Below are positions 11,501 to 21,535 of a stretch of 64,000 nt of DNA, in pieces (within the stretch, counting starts at the first letter, position 1; each line of letters opens with the position of its first letter). The stretch is from the NCBI GenBank assembly GCA_001936135.1, contig CP012820.1, positions 558,001 through 622,000 of the forward strand. Reading direction: 5' to 3'. The translations under genes were made by a program, and so were the position numbers. This DNA is from Saccharomycopsis fibuligera x Saccharomycopsis cf. fibuligera (Eukaryota; Ascomycota; Saccharomycetes; Ascoideales; Saccharomycopsidaceae). The notes under the pieces were generated by a model. The model saw nothing but the letters and a program-made list of their open reading frames with translations, ran no database searches and was not told where the DNA came from.

Positions 11501-12097
11501 ACGACCAAATTCGTCAACTTGTTCATTTTCAAAATCATTGGGCTGCTCCTTTTTAACATATTTAGATTGAAACGACACCTCATCATTTTGATAATCATTG
11601 TAATATTGGCTGTCGCTGTTGATTCTATTTTTGTGTTTGTTGTTGTAGTGCAGGACTTTGTCAGTTATAACACCTTTATGACAATCATAATATTCGCTAT
11701 CATTTTTAACTTTTAAAACGTCCCTATAATGTAGATCATGTTCTAACTTTGCTTTCAAACTAAAGCCTTTATCATCATCAAACTCTTGTTTCACGTTCAC
11801 ATTCACATCATCAACTTCTTGTTTTGGTTTAATATCCCTTTCAGTTTTGATCTCATTTATCTCCTTTTTGTGAACGCTGTCGCTCCGCCTCACCACTTCA
11901 TAGATTTTTTTCACAAAACTATCCTCGAAAGGCGCTTCATTATCCTTGAGCTTCTGTTTAAAATCTTGCAAATTTTGAGATTCCAAGTTTATAGAGACGA
12001 GAAATTCCGCTACTGATTCATCGGCCATTTCTGGAGGCATCGCTTGCTGGAGCTCTTTGAGAACTCTCGCTAGCGCGTTTTGGCTTGAGCTGCCCAT
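8510..12097 (-). CDS. PRP22: pre-mRNA splicing ATP-dependent RNA helicase Prp22 (DEAH box)
   Basis: DEAH-box helicase of 1195 residues. Prp22 releases spliced mRNA from the spliceosome and proofreads exon ligation. An S1 RNA-binding domain lies near residues 248-330 (GKVYQGKVMNITNFGAFVRL, then GLCHISQ). It is the feature that separates Prp22 from Prp2, Prp16 and Prp43. The helicase core has Walker A GETGSGKTT at 576-584, DEAH at 673-676, SAT, and QRAGRAGRTGPG near 870-880, followed by helicase-associated and OB-fold regions and a basic KRRKM end. The N-terminal 200 residues are charged and poorly conserved. The start is the first ATG in frame. The split genes at 54.7-59.2 kb would be among its substrates. 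Confidence 0.95.
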   Translation of the reverse strand: MGSSSQNALARVLKELQQAMPPEMADESVAEFLVSINLESQNLQDFKQKLKDNEAPFEDSFVKKIYEVVRRSDSVHKKEINEIKTERDIKPKQEVDDVNVNVKQEFDDDKGFSLKAKLEHDLHYRDVLKVKNDSEYYDCHKGVITDKVLHYNNKHKNRINSDSQYYNDYQNDEVSFQSKYVKKEQPNDFENEQVDEFGRVINTKYARDEDVFPHAIANHYRSSSTNANKKYINDRCDNYQNGVPLDSEPIVGKVYQGKVMNITNFGAFVRLYGIECSSGYKKKFVEGLCHISQFSNLRISHPSDIVSKDEIVFMKVKEVNGTRVSLTMKNINQTTGVEENRSNDDNMLDDFGSRGRNTEPQQQQWQRPKKKLTSPERWELRQLISSGAISIKDHPELEEDLNDYTIDMSVEPAEEDVDIEIKQDDPPFLQHQKEQLGNGSIDDAEELTKLKIVQKPDGSLNRAAMKGSQLAKDMKEKKLKELREKRLQAIKDRKKKNSHKDDPLQQQQNNRINNGNQGEEMSTLSEWQKANMKQKIAYGKRTSLTMKQQRESLPVFKSRSKLLELVRSNQFVVIVGETGSGKTTQITQYLAEENFSQYGIIGCTQPRRVAAISVAKRVSEEVGCRLGNEVGYTVRFDDKSGPDTKIKYMTDGMLQREALLDPNMSKYSVIMLDEAHERTIATDVLFALLKKAAKNRPDLKLIVTSATLDAEKFSDYFNSCPILRIPGRTFPVEVLYTKEPEFDYLAASLDTVLQIHISEPAGDILVFLTGQEEIDTACEALFDRVKALGKSIPELIILPVYSSLPSEVQSRIFEPTPEGSRKCVIATNIAETSITIDGIYYVIDPGFVKVNAYDPKLGMDSLIVSPISQAQANQRAGRAGRTGPGKCFRLYTENAYNNEMLPNTVPEIQRQNLSNTILMLKAMGIDDLIKFEFMDPPPTKTMMLALEELYNLSALDEEGHLTRLGREMAEFPMDPTLAKALLMSVDLHCSDELTTIVAMLSVQTIFYRPKNKQQQADLKKSKFNSTLGDHLTLLNVYNSWVQNDYSKKWCEENYIQERSLKRAKDVRNQLIKIMTKYRLSIDSCGRDFDRVRKALCSGFFKNSAKRDAEESGAFKTLIEETPVFMHPSSALFGKRAEYVIYHTLLLTSKEYMHCVTLIEPKWLVDVAPTFFKIGDPNNRRKKGGKLVSLHKRRKM

Positions 12098-12975
12098 TGC
12101 GCTTGATTTATTGTATTGTTGATGCCGTTTGTTTATTAGTGATTATTAGAGAATATCTGAGAAAGTTTTGATTTAGCTCATCGCCTTCATTATTATTATG
12201 TATAATAAAGCGCTTAATGCTAAACACTTTTTTCTAGCTATATATCACATGACAGGTCACGTTTTGCATTTTGTTAGCTGGCCAGGCTCAGGGTCGAGAA
12301 AGTGGAGTATAGATTTGAGTACTGGGTTTCCCCCAGACTTTGAAAGAGTAAAGAGATAGATGGTTGAAACGGTTACATGTATAAAGATTGATACATTAGT
12401 AATTAAATAAAAATGACTGTTTTATTTTTTTTATGAAACCCACAAAACAAAAAAAATCAAAACATGGAAAACAAAGCAAGGAATATAACATAATATGACA
12501 GAAAAGAAGACAATAAAGGAAAAGGTATGACATGAAGAGAACTAGAGACAAAAAAAAAAATATAAGATAGAAACCCAACTGGAAGACACCAAAATAACGA
12601 ATAACGAAATGAAAATGATGAAAACGATGAAAAGTAATGACAAAATGACTCAATATATATATATATAAGAACATTGAAAGTATAGTAAGGGGATCTGGTG
12701 AACCACATGCACAATAATTGAATGAAATAAAGCTCTAGAAGAAAATGAAAAGAATAATATCAAACAAACAAAACAAGACAAAAAAAATTATGAAAAAAGT
12801 ATAGTGACAAAAAATCAAATGATAGTGAGAAATGAAACAAGGCCATGATAAAATAAAGAATTTTTTGGTAACTCAAAGTGTCTAGTAAGCTGTCATTCTT
12901 TAATATTATTTTTTTATATTTGTTCGTGTTTTTATTTTTTTTTTCTTTTTTTGAAAAAAAAAAAATTCAATAAAA
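12098..12975. other. intergenic region PRP22 promoter / permease 3' end
   Basis: About 880 bases without a supported gene. The PRP22 side has ordinary promoter-like sequence. The 12400-12960 part is A-rich on the + strand, and a short (TA)n run lies near 12650-12667. Two overlapping open frames on the minus strand (12396-12714) are hydrophobic by-products of this purine-rich DNA and look non-coding. Confidence 0.55.
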
Positions 12976-14610
12976 TTAGGATGAATTAATAGTGGTATCA
13001 TTACTGGTGACATTTTCTGCTATTGGCGTGCTTTGACCAAAGGCATTATGAGCAGAATGAATATTATTATGATGATCTTGATGATGAATTTCATTGTTTT
13101 GCTTTTCGTTAATAATCACGTCTTCTTCACCGCTATTGTTAGTTGAATTTTTCTCTTTAGCTTCAAGCACATGCTCGGCACTGTTATTACCAGTATGATT
13201 GTATGGAGTGGTAGTCACTGCATTGCCCCAGTCATAAAATTCTCTTCTGACCTCAACATAATCATAAGCAAATTCTCCTAGTTGATCTTCATCCATTCCC
13301 TTGAGTTCATTTTCCCTCGACGCTCTAAGTTGGCATCCTGGAATAAAGTTGATAGCATAGCAAATAATCAAAGTGACGACAAAGGCGTACCCAGCAGCAG
13401 CCCCGATAAAAGCTAACTGAATGTACATTTGCTTATAATTGTGAGTGATCCAGCCACCAGCATGTTCAGTTTGACCATCCAAACCAATTATATAATCAGC
13501 AGCGAAAATAGCATTGAACAAGAGACCAATGATTCCTGCAAGACCGTGCTCAGCCAAAATATCAAGCGAATCGTCAACGCCAACCAAGTATTTGAAACCA
13601 GTGGCAAAGTTACAAGCTACTGATGTAACAATGCCTTGAATCACAGAGGCCCAAAGTGGAATGAAAGCGGAAGATGGAGTAGCGGCAACCAAACCACAAA
13701 TCAACCCTGAAGTCAAACCAATAATGGAGAACTTTTTCTCAAGTCTCCAATCAAGGAAACACCAAGTTAAGGCACCAACAGCGCCACTCAAGTTAGTATT
13801 AATTAACGCAGCAATAGCTCTCATGTTTGGAGCAAGAGCAGTACCGGCGTTAAAAAAACACCACGAGACCCAAAGAAGCATACCACTGAGCCCCACTGAA
13901 GCACTATTATGAGGACGGAAGTTTTGCACTGGTTCAGTAAAATCTCTAGGCTTTAATACAATAGCATAAGCAAAACCACCAAAACCAGAAGCAATTTCCA
14001 CTGCTCCGCCACCAGCATAGTCAAGAACATTGAATTTATAAGCCCAGCCATTAGTGTTCCAGATCCAGCAAGCAATTGGACAAAACACCAAAGTTGACCA
14101 AATGAAACTAAAGACCAAGCATGGGAAAATCCGGCCTCTTTCAGCAATAGCTCCAACAAGAATGGCCACGGTGACACAGGCAAACATACCTTGAAAAATA
14201 GCAAAGAGCAATTCTGGATAATCTGCGTCTTCACTTCTGGCGGCAAATAAGTTTTTAAGACCAAATGAGTCCAAATTGCCGATAAACCCGTTAGTGGCAG
14301 TACTGGAAAATGCCAAAGAGTAGCCCCAAAAGTACCACTGGAAGATTACAACGAAACAACTTGCCATGACAATGAAAAAAAGTGAAAGACAATTTTTTCT
14401 TCTAGAAAGACCGCTGTATAGCAAACCCAAACCAGTAACCATGAGAATAATCATGGAGGCACTAAGAATGATGAAGCCAGTGGCAGCAAGATCATACTTT
14501 GCGGTCCATAACTTGTTGTAATCTGCTCTTTTGACGATTTCTAGCTGGGAATTTGCGTACAAAATCGCATTGTATGTTTTTTGCACAATATCTACTGAGT
14601 CCAATACCAT
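12976..14610 (-). CDS. ammonium permease, Mep1-type (Amt/Mep/Rh family)
   Basis: Eleven-span ammonium transporter of 544 residues with a hydrophilic cytoplasmic tail. The frame stays open upstream to 14784 but has no ATG there, so the first ATG at 14610 is the start. Family motifs include GLLYSGLSRRKN, FQWYFWGYSLAFS, DYAGGGAVEIASG and GLAGIIG. Of the twin pore histidines, the second is present (H355) but the first is replaced by Glu (E205). This substitution is known in fungal Mep1/Mep3-type permeases, while Mep2-type transceptors keep His. The tail has a DYVEVRREFYDWG segment and an Asn/His-rich end. GATAAG sites lie in the long upstream region, fitting nitrogen control. It resembles Mep1 more than Mep2; I do not assign a paralog symbol. 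Confidence 0.92.
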   Translation of the reverse strand: MVLDSVDIVQKTYNAILYANSQLEIVKRADYNKLWTAKYDLAATGFIILSASMIILMVTGLGLLYSGLSRRKNCLSLFFIVMASCFVVIFQWYFWGYSLAFSSTATNGFIGNLDSFGLKNLFAARSEDADYPELLFAIFQGMFACVTVAILVGAIAERGRIFPCLVFSFIWSTLVFCPIACWIWNTNGWAYKFNVLDYAGGGAVEIASGFGGFAYAIVLKPRDFTEPVQNFRPHNSASVGLSGMLLWVSWCFFNAGTALAPNMRAIAALINTNLSGAVGALTWCFLDWRLEKKFSIIGLTSGLICGLVAATPSSAFIPLWASVIQGIVTSVACNFATGFKYLVGVDDSLDILAEHGLAGIIGLLFNAIFAADYIIGLDGQTEHAGGWITHNYKQMYIQLAFIGAAAGYAFVVTLIICYAINFIPGCQLRASRENELKGMDEDQLGEFAYDYVEVRREFYDWGNAVTTTPYNHTGNNSAEHVLEAKEKNSTNNSGEEDVIINEKQNNEIHHQDHHNNIHSAHNAFGQSTPIAENVTSNDTTINSS

Positions 14611-16412
14611 AGCGAAATGTACAATAGTAATTGTTGGAAGTTTTTCCGAGATGTGATATCTTGATATAATAGTGATATAAAAAATTCTGAGGATAACGAA
14701 GTTCCAAAGAAAAGAAACAACAAGCAACAAGTCAAACTCAATCAACCCACACCCGTCAAAATGAATAGTGCCAAAAAAACTCAAGGTGATACTGGCTTCG
14801 CGAAGGGAAATGCGATAGAATATATACAGAAGGAAATTCTGGCGGCGGCATGTCCATAAAGCAGCCAGTGCATGAATCCGAGGGTATCTATCTGCGGCAT
14901 GCTTCCATAGTTAAAAGGATTCAACTATGGTTAACATCACGTTGCGCGAAATTTGTAACCGAGGGTTTGATAGCGACAATTGTGAGCTGTGATTGGCTGT
15001 GATGTGAAGTGACGCATCCTACTGTGTGATAATGTAATATTATGTGACAGCTACAGGGCAATCCCGAAGACTCACAGCATGAAAAAAAAACCCCGGCCAA
15101 TGAACTGAGCTAACGGCAGCTAAACTTGGGCTGTAACGGTTGACAAATGGGCCTGTCCTGAGCGAGTCTTGCATTGGGGACGTTTGGTTCAAACATGCTG
15201 GTGTCATTTGGAGCAGCAGCACACAAAAAACGGTAGTGTGGCCGGAAATCGTGCTTGTGATTTCTAGTAGATAAATATATCGATAAGTCACTATCTTGCT
15301 GGCTTGGCAATACATAATCGCGGCGGGGCATCTCTGGCGAAGCTGACTGAAGACACATTCAGCAACTGTCGGAAGACAGAGAGCGTTGCAGCCTGCATGA
15401 GAAAAAAAATTCTGCCGAAAGAAAAAGTAAAACAAGAGTTAAAACACTATGCGAGACGGTAAAACACGGGAAAATTTTCGTTTTTGGGGGACTGCGAGTC
15501 AACGACCCTGTAGTGTTACATATGTTGGCTGCTTAGTCAAAGAAATAGGTGAGTAAGCATTGGAACAAAATGAGAAGAAGGAACGACTTGAAGACGAGGA
15601 TGAGTACGAGGATGAGGCATCTACATCTATACAATAACAGAAACGCATCAGGTGCCTTGTACAGACCATTGGCGAACAGATGTTGGCGACCTGCTACAGG
15701 GCCTTATGTCGCAAAGATAAGAAGTTGGATGGAAGACGTAGGCAGTTGTGAGGCAAAGACTACGCAATCAGAGACACGCAATGTTGCAAGCCAAGCGGTT
15801 GATTGTTTCCTGATTCTTCTAAAGCATAATATATGAGACTGGAATTCTGTTTTACTCAGTTCTGCTGTGTTTGTTTGTGGTTTGATCGAAGATGTAGAAT
15901 CAAATTTGGAAAGTCACATGATACACATTCATGAGAAATCTTCATTACCTCATTTATTAGTCACAAATAAACGTGATCTTGACTTTTTCAATGTATCGTG
16001 CGGGTAATAGTACTTCTGGCAGTAAAAAATTTTTCTGTTTGGCGTGGATACTGGAAACTGGCTGGAGACACTTAGCGACAACCAAAATCAAGAGAGAGAC
16101 GGACAAAAAAAAAAAAAAAAAAAAAAAAAAAAGAAAGAAAGAAAAGGAACAGGAACAAAAAAATTCATCAACGACAAACTCAGTCATTGACGGTCTTTTA
16201 CATCCAAGGACACAAGTCTCACATCTACCCCATTGTTGTAACATAGTTCAAGCTCCTGCCATTTGAGTAGAGTATCTGAGGGTACAAGTCATATTACATT
16301 CTGTTTTCGAGATACACTCAAAAAGTATCATATTAATACGCCCATTTGTATTACTAAACAATTTCAAAACCACATTTAATTATCACAGCAAAAATAGCAT
16401 TTTCAATCCATC
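14611..16412. promoter_or_regulatory. divergent promoter region, ammonium permease / GCD11
   Basis: A 1.8-kb gene-free divergent region. GATAAG cores at 15282-15287 and 15717-15722 could bind GATA factors for nitrogen-regulated expression of the permease (inference). Nearer GCD11 there is a 28-base A run at 16105-16132. Several short open frames (for example 15549-15836 and 15957-16266) have no recognisable features and mostly translate low-complexity sequence. I call no gene here. Confidence 0.5.
16105..16132. repeat. poly(A) tract, 28 bases
   Basis: An uninterrupted run of 28 A about 280 bases before GCD11, followed by AAAG repeats. Such poly(dA:dT) tracts commonly keep yeast promoters nucleosome-free; that role here is inferred. 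Confidence 0.85.
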
Positions 16413-18020
16413 ATGTCTGATGATCTCCAAAGCCAAACTCCCGACATTGTGATCGATATAGGAGGCACTCCAGAAGTAGAGGAAGACCAAATCCAGGTAG
16501 ACCAAGAAGAACTCGAGCCAACTCAACAAGGCGACGACCAAGCTCTTCCAACTAATGACGACGACGAAGAGGATGGCAAAAAAACTGTCTCCTTTTCTGG
16601 CTTGAGCACACAAGAAGATGAACAAGAACGCTTGAGAAAAGAGTTCGAAGAAGGTGGCGGTTTGCCTGAACAACCTGACAACCCAGACTTTTCCAAACTT
16701 ACTGCTTCTTCTCCAGAAATTATCAACAGACAAGCCACTATAAATATTGGTACTATAGGACATGTCGCCCACGGTAAATCCACAGTGGTCAAAGCACTTT
16801 CCTCCAAAAACACCGTTAGATTCAAGAATGAATTGGAAAGAAACATTACTATCAAGTTGGGTTATGCCAATGCCAAAATTTACAAGTGTAGCGGCACTTG
16901 TCCGGAACCAGATTGTTACAAATCTTTCTCCTCCAGCAAAGAAATACATCCAAAATGTCAGATCCCAGGCTGTGAAGGTCGTTACAATTTGGTAAGACAT
17001 GTGTCGTTTGTTGATTGTCCAGGTCACGATATTTTAATGAGTACTATGTTGTCTGGTGCCGCTGTTATGGATGCCGCCTTGTTGTTAATTGCCGGTAACG
17101 AATCTTGTCCACAACCTCAAACTTCCGAGCATTTGGCCGCTATTGAAATCATGAAATTAAAACACATTATAATTTTACAAAACAAGGTTGATTTGATGAG
17201 ACAAGACTCTGCTTTGGAACACCAAAAATCTATCAAGAAATTTATCAAAGGTACTGTTGCCGATGGTGCTCCAATAGTCCCAATTTCCGCTCAATTGAAG
17301 TATAATATTGATGCTGTAAATGAATTCATTTACAAGAGCATTCCTGCTCCAGTTAGAGATCTTAGTGCTGTTCCAAGATTGATCGTTATTAGATCTTTTG
17401 ATGTGAATAAACCTGGTGCTGAAGTTGATGATTTGAAAGGTGGTGTCGCTGGTGGTTCCATCTTGTCTGGTGTCTTCAAATTAGGTGACGAAATTGAAAT
17501 TAGACCCGGTTTGGTCTCTAAGGATGAAAATGGACACATCAAATCTAAGCCAATTTATTCCCGTATAGTTTCTTTGAATGCCGAGGAAAACTCTTTGAAA
17601 TTTGCTGTTCCTGGTGGTTTGATTGGTGTGGGTACTAAAGTTGACCCAGCATTATGTAGAGCTGATAGATTACTTGGTCAAGTCGTTGGTGCCAAGGGTC
17701 AATTGCCTCAAGTTTACGTTGGCTTAGAAATTAATTATTTCCTTTTGAGAAGATTGTTGGGTGTCAAATCCGAAGGTCAAAAACAAGCCAAAATCAGAAA
17801 ATTGGACGCTGATGAAGTTTTAATGGTCAATATTGGTTCTAATGCTATTGGTTGCAGAGTTCTTGCCGTGAAGGCAGATATGGCTAGATTACAATTGGCT
17901 AATCCTGCATGTACCGAAATTAATGAAAAGATAGCTTTGTCTAGAAGAATTGACAAGCACTGGCGTTTGATTGGTTGGGCTACCATTAAGAAAGGTACTG
18001 TTTTGGACCCGGCTCTATAA
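16413..18020 (+). CDS. GCD11: translation initiation factor eIF2 gamma subunit (Gcd11)
   Basis: GTPase subunit of eIF2 that carries initiator Met-tRNA to the 40S ribosome; 535 residues, close to the yeast norm. The N-terminal ~95 residues are acidic, as in other yeasts. GTPase motifs are G1 GHVAHGKST at 116-124, G3 DCPGHD near 201 and G4 NKVD near 259. Between G1 and G3 lies the eIF2-gamma zinc-ribbon-like insert with [10 protein letters not shown] and CQIPGC. Domains II and III follow ([24 protein letters not shown]). Codon use is strongly biased, as expected for a highly expressed gene. The start is the first ATG in frame. Confidence 0.97.
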   Translation: MSDDLQSQTPDIVIDIGGTPEVEEDQIQVDQEELEPTQQGDDQALPTNDDDEEDGKKTVSFSGLSTQEDEQERLRKEFEEGGGLPEQPDNPDFSKLTASSPEIINRQATINIGTIGHVAHGKSTVVKALSSKNTVRFKNELERNITIKLGYANAKIYKCSGTCPEPDCYKSFSSSKEIHPKCQIPGCEGRYNLVRHVSFVDCPGHDILMSTMLSGAAVMDAALLLIAGNESCPQPQTSEHLAAIEIMKLKHIIILQNKVDLMRQDSALEHQKSIKKFIKGTVADGAPIVPISAQLKYNIDAVNEFIYKSIPAPVRDLSAVPRLIVIRSFDVNKPGAEVDDLKGGVAGGSILSGVFKLGDEIEIRPGLVSKDENGHIKSKPIYSRIVSLNAEENSLKFAVPGGLIGVGTKVDPALCRADRLLGQVVGAKGQLPQVYVGLEINYFLLRRLLGVKSEGQKQAKIRKLDADEVLMVNIGSNAIGCRVLAVKADMARLQLANPACTEINEKIALSRRIDKHWRLIGWATIKKGTVLDPAL

Positions 18021-18497
18021 ATTTAGTTCAATAATAATAATAATAATATTTCAACTTGAAATTTGTTCCCACCCTTTCTTTCCTTATTCCATTTTTCATT
18101 TTTTTGCTATATACTAAAAAACGTTTAGTCTTTGCATTTGCAATACACATTTCTTTTTATTAATTGTTAAGCATGGCGCTTTGATAAATCAAGCTGCCAT
18201 AATGCAAGACTCAGGGTTATTGTACTTGCTTTTTTCCACTTTATCATTGCACTGAAACATTATATTTTAAAAGAAACATACTCTGGTATTATAAACTATG
18301 AATTTAAATCAACTTCAGTAAAAACGCTGGAATTGCGATTTTTAACAATTATTCAATTAAATAATACAACTTTGCCATTAACCCTAAAAGCACAAACGAC
18401 AAATAATTTGAACGCAGAAAGTACCAATAAATAAGTATAATAGTAAGAAACATGATAATGATAAAAAATCAACCAAAATAGAAATTATAGCAACTAG
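18021..18497. other. convergent 3' intergenic region GCD11/SST2
   Basis: AT-rich region holding the 3' ends of GCD11 and the RGS gene, including a short AATAAT run right after the GCD11 stop. No gene or RNA was recognised. Confidence 0.5.
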
Positions 18498-20945
18498 TTA
18501 ATTCTTAACAACATTATAAAGCTTGGTATTTTGAGAAATTTGCTTATAAACATCAGAATCGATGAATTTTCCCAAAGAATCAATCTCCATTAACCGATAC
18601 AAGTGTTTAGCCACTCTATCATACAATAGATACAATTTATTTAACACAAATAATGTTCTACCAAAGGTTTCCTCGGTTGATGAGTCTAACATTTCCACTG
18701 GATGATGTATCAATGTAGGAGACTCAGGCAATGTTGTACCTCCAGCTTCACCATTACGAGCCTCAAACATTTCGTTGCTACTACTACTTCCATTGCTGTT
18801 GATGCTATGCTCTTCAACATCCAGGGCTGAGCCATTTTGATCTAAATCGCTGTCAAGGCGAGACTTCACATTAGACAAGACAAAATCATCGTTAGCACTA
18901 CTTTGAGATTTTTGATAATCAAAATGATTCTGATTTTTATTTTGAAGCTCGTCAAAAGTATTACTGCTGTAAGTATAATTTTCTGCTGAATTGACAATAG
19001 ATTTTTGAAAAGTTTTAGCAACTGGTGATCTTGGATGCTGAATGGTTTCCGTAATGTCATGTTTCAATTCATAATTAATGTTCACCTCATATGCAGCTCC
19101 TTTAGCTAAATAAGAAATATAAATGCTGATTGCATTAGATAAGCATTCTTTGGCCAACTTGTTGCATTCTTTTAATGCTGGATCAATCTCAGCACTATTT
19201 TGACACTCACTGCTGCTGTTTCTACGACCGCTAAGAATAACGCGATTTTCCTCAAGTTTGCGACGAAGCACCTTCATATCTCTTTTAAATACTTGAATTT
19301 GATGATGAGCGTCAAAGTTCTCAGCACAAAAGTCCTTATCGAGATGACTTCTAAACAAATATCTCATCCCAGCATCATTCAAAATCATCAGTAAGGTCAA
19401 ATTATCCAGTTGTACTTCTTTGGCGTGGTGACTTTTGTTGTGCTTGGCCTTTGCAAGACCACTCTTGTTAGGCCTCTCTGCTGGTGCTCTTGATGCTGTT
19501 CTTTTAGCCTCTTGTAAGCTATCTTGACTCCAATGGAAGAATTTGTTAATCCCCATAGATACCACTGAACTTTGATGACTGCTTTCGTTAATCCGTTTTA
19601 TACTCGACACTATTTCCGCCTCAGTTTTGTCCCAATGAGTTTCATTTTTCCCCAATGCAGTGATTTGATAATAATAATGTTTGGCAACTTTGAACTGAGG
19701 TCCATCTTCATTGTCAACATCATAATGGTCTTTTTCCTTTGGCACTGCTGGTTTAATGAGCCCTTGTTTTAGAAATAATTGACCAAGGAGTCGCGCTTCC
19801 TCCTTGTACATTATATCACAACAATCCATAAACCATTGCCAGAGTGCTTTGCCGCTGAAACAATAGTCCACAATTTCTCCAGATTGAATTCGCTTGTTCT
19901 TAAATAGTCTCACTCCATGATTGGACAGGTAGTATTGTATATGAGAGTCTGATTCTGGATTAGTGAAAAATTTATGCATAAATGGTGATCGTTGCCGTTC
20001 TTTGCTCTTTTTTAACTTTGTTGATTTCTCCTTATCAGAGGATAAGGTACAAGGTCCAAAATTATGCTCATCATTAGCATCGCCATCATCTTTGTGAAGA
20101 TCTTCAAAGGAGAAATTACTGAAATTAAAAATACTTTCCTGATCTTCTTCTGAGCTTGAATTTTCCAAATCTTCCAAAATGGTACCAGGAATCACATCAC
20201 TGGTACTATTCGGGTTCCACACATTAGGTCTAGGACCCATGCATCTAATAAACAACAACTGAATAAAATATTCCGACAAGTATATTCTGTCAGTAATACT
20301 TCGTTCAAAGCTAATCAACTCCATTGAATTGAAATTTGATTTTAAAATCTCGGGAAAATCAGCTTTCTTAAACCCGTTCTTCTTCACAAACTTGTGCAAA
20401 ATGGCTACCCCTTTAGCCGTTGGTTGCAATAGCCCATTCCGTTTTGGTTTGTTTCTAGTTCTGTCTGCTGGGCAATGAAGTAATTTAGCTTCAAAGAAGA
20501 TTTTTACCAATTTCTGAGCAAGCTCTGGTTTTATTTCATATGAATATGCAGTAGTTATGGCAGAGTGGGTCATCTCCACATTCAAAGTCTGCATCGCAGT
20601 AATCGCATCTTCTTCAAGAAATGAAAATGGATGGTACGTCTTTAACGAGAAAAAGCTTGACCGTTGGTTGTTATTCTTATGTGCTCGCTTGTCAGTAAGC
20701 TGCAAATTGACCAACAATACACTGTAAATGTTTTTCAAGTCCAACGACATGATTTTCCCATATTGATTCTTTGCGAGTCCTTGGGCCATTGTGCTAAGGA
20801 GCGTTTGTGATGATATTGGTGCCTCATTTCGCGGCCCATGCTGGTGGTGAGGATGAACATGTAGCTCTGTTTTCTGTTGATGAGGATTACGATATGGGTG
20901 ATGCATTGATGCTTTTCGTTTTAGTCCAACCATTGACCGATTCAT
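18498..20945 (-). CDS. SST2: regulator of G-protein signalling, Sst2-like (DEP + RGS)
   Basis: Protein of 815 residues with the architecture of fungal Sst2, the GTPase-activating protein that turns off the pheromone-responsive G-alpha at the plasma membrane. A DEP domain is visible around residues 330-400 (HGVRLFKNKRIQSGEIVDYCFSG..LWQWF; ARLLGQLFLKQGLIKP). An RGS-type helical domain begins near 540 (LTLLMILNDAGMRYLFRSHLDKDFCAENF). It is interrupted by a Ser/Asn-rich insertion and resumes in the last ~60 residues, as in Sst2. The first ~110 residues carry His/Gln-rich low complexity. A TGAAACA core (minus-strand reading) lies about 200 bases upstream at 21145-21151, which would fit pheromone induction, though a single heptamer is weak evidence. 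Confidence 0.85.
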   Translation of the reverse strand: MNRSMVGLKRKASMHHPYRNPHQQKTELHVHPHHQHGPRNEAPISSQTLLSTMAQGLAKNQYGKIMSLDLKNIYSVLLVNLQLTDKRAHKNNNQRSSFFSLKTYHPFSFLEEDAITAMQTLNVEMTHSAITTAYSYEIKPELAQKLVKIFFEAKLLHCPADRTRNKPKRNGLLQPTAKGVAILHKFVKKNGFKKADFPEILKSNFNSMELISFERSITDRIYLSEYFIQLLFIRCMGPRPNVWNPNSTSDVIPGTILEDLENSSSEEDQESIFNFSNFSFEDLHKDDGDANDEHNFGPCTLSSDKEKSTKLKKSKERQRSPFMHKFFTNPESDSHIQYYLSNHGVRLFKNKRIQSGEIVDYCFSGKALWQWFMDCCDIMYKEEARLLGQLFLKQGLIKPAVPKEKDHYDVDNEDGPQFKVAKHYYYQITALGKNETHWDKTEAEIVSSIKRINESSHQSSVVSMGINKFFHWSQDSLQEAKRTASRAPAERPNKSGLAKAKHNKSHHAKEVQLDNLTLLMILNDAGMRYLFRSHLDKDFCAENFDAHHQIQVFKRDMKVLRRKLEENRVILSGRRNSSSECQNSAEIDPALKECNKLAKECLSNAISIYISYLAKGAAYEVNINYELKHDITETIQHPRSPVAKTFQKSIVNSAENYTYSSNTFDELQNKNQNHFDYQKSQSSANDDFVLSNVKSRLDSDLDQNGSALDVEEHSINSNGSSSSNEMFEARNGEAGGTTLPESPTLIHHPVEMLDSSTEETFGRTLFVLNKLYLLYDRVAKHLYRLMEIDSLGKFIDSDVYKQISQNTKLYNVVKN

Positions 20946-21535
20946 TTTCGTGTTATTTGAAAAGAGAAAAAAAAATTTGAAAAAATTGAAACTTGTGGCT
21001 TCTGCAAATGAGCAGCTCTTTTAAGATACAACACAACTCACAGAGGCACATGTTTGTATTTTTATGTTCTGGCTAAACCGTTGCAGGGTTCTACTTTTAG
21101 CACTTTTAAGTGATCTTGTTTTAGAAATCTGCGGCGGTCGTAAATGTTTCATGTATACTGACGTGCACTAGCGCTAGCTAACGTGAGGAGTTTAAGCCAA
21201 AACTATTCTAGCTTGTAATCCTTAAATTTCCCGATACAATCAATTTACAAATTGTTTTGTTAACTTCAAAGTTCAATTCCTTCTTTTTTTTTAAGGACAC
21301 CACGTATTATTCCAACTGCATACGTTTTGGTTTCATCTTTCTCATTGTCACCCCTAAGAAAAACATTTCTTAATACATTGCTAAAATTCTACTATTTATA
21401 GTATATACAATAGTGTGTTTTCGCTTAATATAGTGAAATGAACCAAAATAGTACCGTCTAAACCACAAGTCCTTTCTTTTCACTTATTTTTTGTTATAAC
21501 AACATCTATTTCTTTCTGTTCTATGACATTTAGTG
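20946..21535. other. intergenic region, SST2 promoter
   Basis: Gene-free region between the SST2 start and the 3' end of the mitochondrial PPR-like gene. It contains one TGTTTCA (TGAAACA on the other strand) at 21145-21151 and a T-rich stretch near 21280-21292. Nothing else was recognised. Confidence 0.5.

Noticed and set aside
12396-12714. Two hydrophobic minus-strand frames near the permease 3' end
   Set aside because: They reflect an A-rich + strand and overlap in different frames, with no conserved features.
14611-14784. 58-residue N-terminal extension of the ammonium permease
   Set aside because: The extension contains no ATG; it only opens at a TTG. The conserved protein starts at the ATG at 14610.
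15549-16266. Short frames upstream of GCD11
   Set aside because: One translates the A28 run as poly-Lys/Phe; the others have no family resemblance or plausible start context.
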